A stretch of 64,000 nt of DNA from Pseudomonadota bacterium (GTDB lineage: Bacteria; Myxococcota_A; UBA796; GCA-2862545): positions 1 to 64,000 of the forward strand of contig JAGSGY010000011.1 in assembly GCA_023954855.1 (NCBI GenBank). Direction: 5' to 3'. Positions within the stretch are counted from its first letter, which is position 1. Each line of letters opens with the position of its first letter. This document shows positions 1-6,944 of the stretch, one piece after another. A program made the position numbers and the translations under genes. Below the pieces are notes generated by a model. The model saw nothing but the letters and a program-made list of their open reading frames with translations, was not told the DNA's origin and did no database searches.

Positions 1-89
1 CCCGATCCCATTTCGAACTCGGAAGTTAAGCTTCGTCACGCCGATGGTACTGCAGCTTCTGGCTGTGGGAGAGTAGGTCATCGCCGGTC
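1..89 (+). rRNA. rrf: 5S ribosomal RNA, 3' part (5' end outside window)
   Basis: The first ~89 bases carry the conserved 5S core (CCCGATCCCATTTCGAACTC, then GAAGTTAAGC) and the 3' arm ending near TCGCCGGTCA. About 25-30 bases of the 5' end are missing because the window starts inside the gene. A strong terminator follows directly, so this is the distal end of an rRNA operon whose 16S and 23S genes would lie upstream of the window. The exact 3' end is estimated. Confidence 0.93.
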
Positions 90-100
90 ATTCCTCTAGA

Positions 101-139
101 CCCCGGGTCGAGCTCTTCGTGAGCTCCCCGGGGTTTTTT
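101..139 (+). terminator. Intrinsic terminator of the rRNA operon
   Basis: CCCCGGG and GAGCTC pair with GAGCTC and CCCGGGG around a TTCG-containing loop, and a run of six T follows. It lies just after the 5S gene, as expected for the end of an rRNA operon. Confidence 0.9.
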
Positions 140-204
140 GTGTTCCCGTCTTGGGGAATTGCGTATCGATTAGGGCGGAGCTAGACTTTGCTGGTGGAGG
201 TCGG

Positions 205-1248
205 GTGCGCACACTGTTGCTCTCGCTGCTAGTTCTGCTCGCGGCATGCCAGGACTATGAATTGGTGCAGGACGCTTCGGTTCTCGGTGCGCCGAACCCG
301 CCGGATTTGTCGGCTCGAGTGCAGGTCGACCGTGCTGTGCAGATGACGGTGCCCGCGGTCGACGTCCTCTGGGTCATCGATGACTCCTGTTCGATGGCTG
401 CCGAGCAGGAACGGCTCCGTACGAACTTCCCACGGTTCATGACCTACTTCGAAGAGTCCGGTCTCGACTACCATATCGGCGTTGTGTCGACCGACATGCG
501 CAGCCCCGATGCACAGGGGCGGCTCAAGAACGCCTCAGGGTTCCGCTGGATTGACCCCGAGACGCCCTCTCCGGACCTTGTGTTTTCGGCGCTCGCCGAC
601 TTGGGTACGTCCGGTGACGCGGATGAGCGCGGACGGGATGCGGCTTGGACCGCAATTGTGACGCGCCGCCACACCGAGAACTTCGGTTTCTACAGAGATG
701 ATGCGGCTCTCTCGGTCATCGTCATCTCGGATGAGGATGATCAGTCGGCCGAGGAAGTGATCTCCCTACCTGACTTCATCACCAATTTGCCTGCGCTCAA
801 AGAGCGTCCGGGCATGGTGTCCTTCTCGTCCATCGTGGGTCCGCAGGGAGGGTGCCAGACACTCTCCGACTCGGGCTTCCCCACCACAACGGAGGCGGGG
901 CTCGCCTACCTCATCGCCACCGATGCCATTGGCGGCATTAGCTGGCCGATTTGCGATGAAGACTGGAGCGCACTGCTATCGCAGCTCGGCATTCAGGCGG
1001 CGGGCTTGCGCACTGAGTTTTTCCTCTCTGAGATTCCCGTGGAGTCCACAGTCTCGGTCTGGGTCGAGGTCGACGGGGAAGCGGTGGAGATCGAGAATGA
1101 GGGCCCGAGCGGGTTGCCTGCCTGGAGCTACGACCGCACCCGAAACAGTGTGAGCTTCCGCGTGTTCGTTCCGCCGCCGCTGTCTGAAGTCTTCATTGAG
1201 TACCAAGTGCTGTCAGGCATTCAGGGCCCGTCGGACTCAGGGCTCTAG
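205..1248 (+). CDS. Exported lipoprotein with von Willebrand A-like domain
   Basis: The GTG start at 205 is chosen because GGTGGAGG lies 5 bases upstream and the product (347 aa) then opens with a lipoprotein signal ending LLVLLAAC. An open frame extends upstream to 151 but adds residues before the signal peptide. After the lipid anchor, DVLWVIDDSCSM has the DxSxS layout of a VWA metal-ion-dependent adhesion site, and later segments (HIGVVSTDM, VIVISDEDD) fit the beta strands of a VWA fold. It is probably anchored in the envelope and binds a protein partner; substrate and pathway are unknown. It stands alone between the rRNA terminator and convergent rarA, and the two genes end in a shared CTAG. 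Confidence 0.8.
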   Translation: MRTLLLSLLVLLAACQDYELVQDASVLGAPNPPDLSARVQVDRAVQMTVPAVDVLWVIDDSCSMAAEQERLRTNFPRFMTYFEESGLDYHIGVVSTDMRSPDAQGRLKNASGFRWIDPETPSPDLVFSALADLGTSGDADERGRDAAWTAIVTRRHTENFGFYRDDAALSVIVISDEDDQSAEEVISLPDFITNLPALKERPGMVSFSSIVGPQGGCQTLSDSGFPTTTEAGLAYLIATDAIGGISWPICDEDWSALLSQLGIQAAGLRTEFFLSEIPVESTVSVWVEVDGEAVEIENEGPSGLPAWSYDRTRNSVSFRVFVPPPLSEVFIEYQVLSGIQGPSDSGL

Positions 1249-2501
1249 TCGCGAAGCTTTCGCTTCCACCACGCCAGACGCTCGGTGATGCGCTTCTCTT
1301 CGGCGCGGGTCGTTGGTAGGTAGAACTGGCGGCCGGCCAGTGTCTCTGGCAAGTGCTGCTGGTCCGCGATGCCGTGTGGCTCGTCGTGGGGGTAGACGTA
1401 GCCGTCACCGAAGCCGGCTCTCCGCGCCTCTGCCGATGAAGCTTGGCGTAGATGAAGGGGAACCGCCTGGGCTCCGCTGCGCTGGACTTCGGCCATGGCT
1501 GCGTTGATGGCCAGATAGGCCGCGTTGCTCTTGGGAGCGCACGCGCACCAAAGCACTGCTTGAGCGAGGGGAATGCGGGCCTCCGGCATGCCGACCAGGC
1601 GCGCAGCGTCGGTGGCGGCCACAGCAATCTGGAGGGCGCGTGGGTCCGCGTTGCCCACATCTTCCGCGGCAAACACGACCAGTCGTCGGGCGACGGCGAT
1701 GGGATCTTCGCCACCCTCGAGTAGGCGAGCGAGCCAGTACACGGCAGCGTCTGGGTCTGAGCCGCGCATGCTCTTGATGAGTGCGGACAGGACGTTGTAG
1801 TGGTCCTCGCCTCCGCGATCGTGGCGCACATCCCGGCGCTGAAGGGCGCGTTGTGCGCGCTCAATCGTCAGCGTCTCGCCCTTAGGAATGCTCGAGTAGG
1901 CCCGGTCGAGGTCGTCGAGTGCACGACGCGCGTCTCCGGCGGCGCCGAGTGAGAGTGCGTCGAGCACGTCTGCGTCGACCTTTGCCTCGGGCAGACCCTC
2001 GGCATGGGTGAGCGCCCGGTCCAGGACTCTGCGTACGTCTTCGGTCGTGAGGGGTTCGAGGCGAACCACCTGGAGCCGAGACCGGAGTGCCGCGTTGAGT
2101 TCGAAGGACGGGTTCTCGGTGGTGGCGCCGACGAGAGTGACATCGCCGCGCTCGACATTGGGCAGCAGGGCGTCTTGCTGGGCCTTGTTCCAGCGATGGA
2201 TCTCGTCGACGAACAGTAGGGTAGGGATCATGGATCCAGTGGCGTCCGCGAGCACTTCGCGGAGGCGCTTCACGCCGTCGAAGACTGCCGAGATCTGCAC
2301 GAAGCTGGCGCTGATGTCTTGGGAAATGGCTCGGGCAATGGTGGTCTTCCCGCAGCCTGGAGGGCCCCACAACACGATGGACCGCAGCTTGCCCGCACGA
2401 ATGGCCGGCGTGAGAGCGCCCTGCTCACCAAACCACTTTTCGTGGCCGATGATCTCTTCGAGGCGACGCGGGCGCACACGTTCGGGAAGGGGCGGGCGCA
2501 C
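1245..2501 (-). CDS. rarA: Replication-associated recombination protein A (AAA+ ATPase)
   Basis: This RarA/MgsA (WRNIP1-family) clamp-loader-like AAA+ ATPase acts at stalled replication forks. Walker A is GPPGCGKT, Walker B is LLFVDEIHRWNK (the family's DEIH-RFNK box), and an arginine-finger region ENPSFELNAALRSR follows, with the MgsA C-terminal domain after it. The GTG start at 2501 gives 418 aa. The frame stays open to 2573, but that part lies inside the upstream gene. GTG overlaps the stop of the MreB-like gene (TAGTG), which suggests translational coupling. It is the last gene of a minus-strand operon that starts near 4668. Confidence 0.93.
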   Translation of the reverse strand: MRPPLPERVRPRRLEEIIGHEKWFGEQGALTPAIRAGKLRSIVLWGPPGCGKTTIARAISQDISASFVQISAVFDGVKRLREVLADATGSMIPTLLFVDEIHRWNKAQQDALLPNVERGDVTLVGATTENPSFELNAALRSRLQVVRLEPLTTEDVRRVLDRALTHAEGLPEAKVDADVLDALSLGAAGDARRALDDLDRAYSSIPKGETLTIERAQRALQRRDVRHDRGGEDHYNVLSALIKSMRGSDPDAAVYWLARLLEGGEDPIAVARRLVVFAAEDVGNADPRALQIAVAATDAARLVGMPEARIPLAQAVLWCACAPKSNAAYLAINAAMAEVQRSGAQAVPLHLRQASSAEARRAGFGDGYVYPHDEPHGIADQQHLPETLAGRQFYLPTTRAEEKRITERLAWWKRKLRD

Positions 2502-3526
2502 TACAGGGCCTCGGCGACACGCTCGAACAGTGGGGTATCGCTGAGCAGCGAGGCGGCCCCGCGCGCGACGCACCGTGCGGGCTCTTCGGCCAGCAGGAAT
2601 GGCAAGCCCGTGGCGTCGCGAAGGACGCGGTCGAGGCCGCGAAGTCTTCCGCTGCCGCCGGCGAGGATCGCTCCTCGCTCCATGATGTCTCCCGCGAGCT
2701 CGGGAGGAGTTTGGGCCAGGGTGTCGAGCACTACCTGGCGGATGCGGGCAATGGGCTCAGCAAGGGCCTCGGTGACCTCATCACCCGTGACTTCGACCTC
2801 TCGTGGTGCGCCGTTGGTGAGGTCGCGGCCTCGCACGCGGCTTGTGGCTGCGGCGCCACCCTCGGCGGAACCGATCTGGATCTTCAACGCCTCCGCGCTT
2901 CGCGAGCCGACGGCGAGTCCGTGCTTGCGGCGAAGCCAGTGGGCGATGGCGTCATCCATCGCGGTACCGGCGACGCGTTCGGACTGCTGTACGACCAATC
3001 CGCCCAGGCTGGTGACTGCCGAGGTGGTGCGTCCGCCTCCGACCTCGACGAGGAAGGATCCAACCGCCTCTGAGACGGCAAGCCCGGCGCCGATGGCGGC
3101 GAGAAGTGGAGCTGCTGCCAGCGTGACGTCCCGTGCACCGGCGGCGCGTACGGATTCTTGCACCGCCCGTCGCTCGACCTCTGTGGTGCCAGGCGGCACC
3201 GAGACCAAGATGCGAGGCTTGAGGAGACTTCTGCCGACCGTCTTCTGCAGAACCACACGAATCAACCGCTCGGTCGCCTCGAAGTCGGCAATCACTCCAC
3301 CCTGCACGGGGCGGATGACCTGCGTCCCGGGCGCGGCACGGCCGAGGAGCTCGCGGGCCTGCGAGCCAATGGCAGCGACATGAACCCCGGAACGGCCCCG
3401 CGCGAGGGCGATGACCGTGGGCTGCTCGAAGACGACCCCGCCGCCGCGGAGGACGACACGAAGGTTCGAGGAGCCCAGATCGAGCGCTACATCTGCGCCG
3501 GAACGAGCGAGCGGGTTCTCGATCAC
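2501..3526 (-). CDS. MreB-family actin-like protein, divergent paralogue
   Basis: The 341-aa product aligns along its length with MreB. It has phosphate-1 DLGSSN, the motif VIRPVQGGVIADF, the segment RILVSVPPGTTEVERRAV, phosphate-2 EVGGGRTTS and an adenosine loop AGGSGRLRGLDR. The usual EEP-x-AAAIGAGL segment reads AAAPLLAAIGAGL here, so the glutamate implicated in nucleotide hydrolysis in MreB is absent, and the phosphate-2 Asp is Glu. No mreC, mreD or rodA is adjacent, so this is probably not the main cell-shape MreB. GTG start at 3526 overlaps the preceding stop (TAGTG), and the stop overlaps rarA the same way. The function is inferred to be a filament or scaffold protein; an inactive ATPase is possible. 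Confidence 0.85.
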   Translation of the reverse strand: MIENPLARSGADVALDLGSSNLRVVLRGGGVVFEQPTVIALARGRSGVHVAAIGSQARELLGRAAPGTQVIRPVQGGVIADFEATERLIRVVLQKTVGRSLLKPRILVSVPPGTTEVERRAVQESVRAAGARDVTLAAAPLLAAIGAGLAVSEAVGSFLVEVGGGRTTSAVTSLGGLVVQQSERVAGTAMDDAIAHWLRRKHGLAVGSRSAEALKIQIGSAEGGAAATSRVRGRDLTNGAPREVEVTGDEVTEALAEPIARIRQVVLDTLAQTPPELAGDIMERGAILAGGSGRLRGLDRVLRDATGLPFLLAEEPARCVARGAASLLSDTPLFERVAEAL

Positions 3527-4014
3527 TAGTTCGCGGTGCCGCTCTTGTGGAAACCGCGGGTGTTGTCGATCAAATCGAGGGGCTTGTCCATCATGCGGGC
3601 GTAGTGCTCGGCGTTTCCGCGGAGTGAGCCCTGCTCGGACTCCTCGATCACGTGGCGCTCACCTTCGATCGACACGGCCACGATCTCGTGGGTGCCAGAC
3701 GATGAAGTCACGTGTTCGAGCTTGATGATGTCAGTCCATTTCAGGCGAACGGTCTGCGGACCGCTGCGGTAGGTGGTCGTCCAAACGACAGACTGGGTCT
3801 GCTCGTCGACGAGAATTCGCTCGTCGAGGGGACGCAGCGAGATGACGTAGAACGTAGTCGCGCCGATGACGGCCATGGCAGCGAGGGCGCCGAGAAGCAC
3901 CAGCGGGCCGGCCTTTTTCGGGGCGATCTCGTTGAAGTCATGGAAGCACTCCTTGCAACGAGCGGCAGCGAGCGGCACCTCAGCCTGGCAGGACGGGCAG
4001 GTCTTCGTCGACAA
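3526..4014 (-). CDS. Zinc-ribbon membrane protein of unknown function
   Basis: A short zinc ribbon (CPSC, 11 residues, CKEC) is followed by one transmembrane helix (PLVLLGALAAMAVIGATTFY) and a ~110-aa soluble tail with beta-rich segments (VRLKWTDIIKLEHV, HEIVAVSIEGERHV). The tail resembles a PH-like fold, but I cannot confirm this. A TTG start at 4014 is preferred because GGAG lies 7 bases upstream and the zinc ribbon then begins at once. An ATG at 4107 in the same frame (193 aa) is the alternative. It is the third gene of the operon that ends with the MreB-like gene and rarA. Confidence 0.7.
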   Translation of the reverse strand: MSTKTCPSCQAEVPLAAARCKECFHDFNEIAPKKAGPLVLLGALAAMAVIGATTFYVISLRPLDERILVDEQTQSVVWTTTYRSGPQTVRLKWTDIIKLEHVTSSSGTHEIVAVSIEGERHVIEESEQGSLRGNAEHYARMMDKPLDLIDNTRGFHKSGTAN

Positions 4015-4129
4015 AGCGGTCTCCGGGGAGTCGAATCCAGCTCGGTTTATGGCGGATGCATGCATGAGACGCAAGCGTCCGCGCCCTCGAGAGGGAGTAT
4101 TTGGCATCCCTTTCGCAAATGCAGCGATC

Positions 4130-4519
4130 TCAGCGGTGCGAGGCTCTAGCTACAGCGGTGAGCAGCATGGGAAGCATGAGGGCGACCTGGCTATTCGGTC
4201 GCGTCTTCTGAAGTGCTTTGAGGGTGCGCTGGCCGGAAGCCAGGACCGAGGCGACCTCGGCGCGGGTGCCGATGACCGTGGCGAGCGCAACAAGGTGTTC
4301 TCGGGGCAACGACTCAAGGTCTTCGCGATCGTACTTCGAGAAGGGGAGGCCGTCGGAACGCCCCACCTCCACAAGCTGAAGCACGCACTGGACGACCAAT
4401 GTTCTGCGGTCAATCTCGGCCGGCGGAATGAGTCCAAGCTCGGCGGCGAGGTCCACGAGGTCCAGCTCCGGCAGGTGCTCGACCATCGACCACTCGATTT
4501 CGGTCAGTACGAAGGACAT
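4130..4519 (-). CDS. Hypothetical soluble protein (129 aa)
   Basis: The product starts MSFVLTEIEWSM and is a leucine-rich, predicted all-helical protein with no signal peptide, membrane helix or cysteine pair. I do not recognise the family. The frame stays open upstream to 4993, but that extension runs antisense to sppA and lacks protein-like composition, so the ATG at 4519 is used. It lies 22 bases before the longest version of the zinc-ribbon gene and belongs to the same minus-strand operon. Its first codons overlap the end of the small membrane protein gene. Confidence 0.65.
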   Translation of the reverse strand: MSFVLTEIEWSMVEHLPELDLVDLAAELGLIPPAEIDRRTLVVQCVLQLVEVGRSDGLPFSKYDREDLESLPREHLVALATVIGTRAEVASVLASGQRTLKALQKTRPNSQVALMLPMLLTAVARASHR

Positions 4520-4668
4520 TGCGGCTCCGAAGTTGCGACCCAGACCGCTCGACTGAGTAGGCAGACGCCGCCCGCGGCGAACCACCAGCTGGACTGGGAC
4601 AGTGCAATCACCACAAGTCCGACAGCGGAAATGCTGAGCAGTGCGGTGCGGATTGCTGGACGGGTCAT
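4504..4668 (-). CDS. Small membrane protein (54 aa), putative
   Basis: This short frame encodes a basic N-terminus (MTRPAIR) and one or two hydrophobic stretches (LLSISAVGLVVIAL and WWFAAGGVCLLSRAVWV), consistent with a tiny inner-membrane protein. Upstream at 4680-4690 is AAGGAGGTGAT, a full complement to the 16S rRNA 3' end, although its distance to the ATG (11 bases from its end) is long. It overlaps the start of the next gene by 16 bases. It could instead be leader sequence carrying a strong Shine-Dalgarno site. No homologue is known to me. Confidence 0.5.
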   Translation of the reverse strand: MTRPAIRTALLSISAVGLVVIALSQSSWWFAAGGVCLLSRAVWVATSEPQCPSY

Positions 4669-4738
4669 GCCGTCCGGGTATCACCTCCTTGAAGCTTCGG
4701 CAGTGGTCGCATCGGTCGTGGTGACTAGACTTGCGAAC

Positions 4739-6415
4739 ATGTCTGACTCGATTCGCGATTTCGTGCGCCTCGGCGCGTCCTTTTTCGCCCTTCCGTTTGC
4801 TGCGGTGGGGGGATTTCTGCACCGGCGGTTGACGGGGGACGTGGCCATCTTGCAGCTGCGCGTCACTGCGAAGCCTTCGCTGATCGAGCGCAGAGAGCTG
4901 ATTCACCGGCTCGGTCGTGCGCAAGCTGACGAGCAGGTGGCGGCGGTGGTGTTCATGTTCGACACCGGGCTGGGCGGCTGGGCGGCGAATCAAGACCTTC
5001 GCAGCGCGATTCGCTCGCTGTCGGTATCGGGTACCCGGACGTACGCCTTCTTGGAGTCGGCGTCGAATGCGACCATGTATCTGGCATCTGCCTGCGACCG
5101 GGTCGTACTCGTGCCAACTGGCGAGGTCGCCCTCCTCGGTGCGGGCACCGAACTGACCTTCTTCGGAACACTGCTCAATCGGCTTGGGGTCCAGCCCGAT
5201 TTCGAGGCCGCTGGCGAGTACAAGTCCTTCGGTGAGCCATTCACCCGAGCGTACGCCTCACCCGCGAATCGCGAAGCGACCCAGGCGCTCATCGAAGACC
5301 TCCACGCTCAGCTTGCGGATGGGGTGGCCGATGGACGCGGGCTCGAGAGATCTGAGGTGGATGCACTCATTGAGCGTGCACCGCTTTCGGCCTCGGACGC
5401 GCTCGAGGCTCACCTTGTCGATGATCTGCTCTACGCAGACGAACTTCTCTCATGGCTAAAGGGCGTGCATGGTCAGCGGTGCAACCTTCAGCCCTTCGGG
5501 TCCTGGGCGCGCCGAGATGCAGCACTCGACCGTATGGAGGGTCTGTCTCGTGGGGGCCGCCGCGTTGCAGTGCTCCACCTCCAGGGGCCGGTAGTGCTCT
5601 CTGAGGAAGTCAGGGGAGATTCGCTCCGTGCACGCACCGTGGTCCCGATCCTTCGGGGACTTCAAGAGAGCGACGACGTCGCGGCCGTGGTTCTCCACAT
5701 CTCCAGCCCTGGTGGAAGCGCCCTCGCGTCGGATCTCATCTGGCGTGAAGTGGACAAACTCGGGCGCGACAAGCCTGTCGTCGCTGTGTTCGAAGATGTC
5801 GCGGCCTCGGGGGGCTACTACCTGGCCGCGCCTGCCGCCGAGATCGTGGCCCGTCCGGGTACGCTCACCGGCTCCATTGGTGTGTTTGGGGGCAAGCTGG
5901 TGGTCGGCGATGGACTGCGCACGTTGGGGGTGAGCACGCAGCCCGTCCTCGCGAGTGAGAGCGCGACGATGTACTCGCCGACGCGACGCTTCACAGATTC
6001 CCAGCGCGAGCGGTTCCGAGCGTCCCTCCAGCGGGTCTACGACGGGTTCGTGGAGCGTGTCGCGGCGGGACGCGGAAAAGGGGTCGGTGAGATCGAGCCG
6101 CACTGCCGCGGCCGGGTCTGGACGGGTCGAGCCGCGCTGGACAATGGACTCGTCGATCGGTTCGGCACGCTGGATGTGGGCATTGAGCGGGCGAGGGCGC
6201 TGGCGTCGCTTGGTTCGTCGGCCCGGGTGGTTCACCTCGATGGTCGACCGCGGCGCCCGCTGCTTCAGAGATTGATCGGGGACCTCGTGCGCCCCACGAT
6301 CGCCCTCGGGCATCTGGAACGGCTTGGTTTTGCGATCTCGGCCCCCATCCAAGCTGTGCTTCTACACCCTGCGGAACCGCTGGCCATGCTCCCTCACGAG
6401 ATTGAGTTCCGCTAG
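4739..6415 (+). CDS. sppA: Signal peptide peptidase SppA-type serine protease
   Basis: The 558-aa product is a tandem-domain SppA, a membrane protease of the Ser/Lys dyad class (MEROPS S49) that degrades cleaved signal peptides. The N-terminal hydrophobic segment (LGASFFALPFAAVGGFL) is the likely anchor. The first domain holds the dyad lysine region GEYKSFGEPFTR. The second carries the nucleophile region HISSPGGSALASDL and ASGGYYLAAPAAEIVA. The ATG at 4739 is chosen; the frame runs open upstream to 3866 but overlaps minus-strand genes there. This is the first of two SppA proteins in the window (see 44942-47362). Confidence 0.9.
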   Translation: MSDSIRDFVRLGASFFALPFAAVGGFLHRRLTGDVAILQLRVTAKPSLIERRELIHRLGRAQADEQVAAVVFMFDTGLGGWAANQDLRSAIRSLSVSGTRTYAFLESASNATMYLASACDRVVLVPTGEVALLGAGTELTFFGTLLNRLGVQPDFEAAGEYKSFGEPFTRAYASPANREATQALIEDLHAQLADGVADGRGLERSEVDALIERAPLSASDALEAHLVDDLLYADELLSWLKGVHGQRCNLQPFGSWARRDAALDRMEGLSRGGRRVAVLHLQGPVVLSEEVRGDSLRARTVVPILRGLQESDDVAAVVLHISSPGGSALASDLIWREVDKLGRDKPVVAVFEDVAASGGYYLAAPAAEIVARPGTLTGSIGVFGGKLVVGDGLRTLGVSTQPVLASESATMYSPTRRFTDSQRERFRASLQRVYDGFVERVAAGRGKGVGEIEPHCRGRVWTGRAALDNGLVDRFGTLDVGIERARALASLGSSARVVHLDGRPRRPLLQRLIGDLVRPTIALGHLERLGFAISAPIQAVLLHPAEPLAMLPHEIEFR

Positions 6416-6485
6416 CCTTCCCGGTGACTTGTTCTTGACGAACCGGCCATCTGCGGCCATAATCGACACCATCTGGGAGCCCCAT

Positions 6486-6929
6486 ATGTTTCATCGTCGA
6501 GTCCGCCGCGGCGGAAACGCTATTGAAGTAGCGCTGACCATGCCCGTGTTCCTTGCCGGCATGTTCGGTCTGATGGACTACGGTTGGTACTTCTACAATG
6601 AAGCCATGACCATCGAGGCCACCCGTCAGGGGTGTCGGATTGGCTCTGTCGTTCCCGAGGGCAACACCCCTTCGCCGGCCTCTGTCACGACGACGTACAT
6701 CTCCGGTGAGTTGATCGATATCGGCATCCGTTCAACTGCGCCGTCGACGTCTCACTCCTCATTTTCGACCTCCAGCGGCGAAACGGTCAACGCGTTCGTG
6801 AACACCAGCACGACGCCGCATCGTCTTGAGTGCGACACCTATCTGCAGTTCCAGCCGCTGGTTGGCTTTGTGCCGACGCCTGGATTTGTGCTCTCGAGTG
6901 CGGTGTTTTCGCTTGAGCAGCCCACCTAG
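6486..6929 (+). CDS. TadE-like pseudopilin-family protein
   Basis: The product (147 aa) begins with a basic stretch MFHRRVRRGGN, then AIEVALTMPVFLAGMFGLMD, followed by YGWYFYNEA. This is the N-terminal TadE pattern: a glycine before a conserved Glu and a single membrane helix. The remaining ~100 residues are Ser/Thr-rich and probably exposed outside the inner membrane. GGGAG sits 6 bases before the ATG. No tad prepilin peptidase, ATPase or secretin gene is nearby, so it may serve a system encoded elsewhere or be a solitary minor pilin-like protein. Confidence 0.75.
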   Translation: MFHRRVRRGGNAIEVALTMPVFLAGMFGLMDYGWYFYNEAMTIEATRQGCRIGSVVPEGNTPSPASVTTTYISGELIDIGIRSTAPSTSHSSFSTSSGETVNAFVNTSTTPHRLECDTYLQFQPLVGFVPTPGFVLSSAVFSLEQPT

Positions 6930-6944
6930 CTTCCCTCCGGGCGC

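Noticed and set aside
2319-3383. 354-codon plus-strand frame across rarA and the MreB-like gene
   Set aside because: The composition is dominated by Arg/Ala/Ser/Thr, and both genes on the opposite strand have clear family motifs.
3866-4738. Upstream extension of the sppA reading frame
   Set aside because: It runs antisense to the zinc-ribbon, hypothetical and small membrane genes and has no protein-like pattern; SppA homology begins after 4739.
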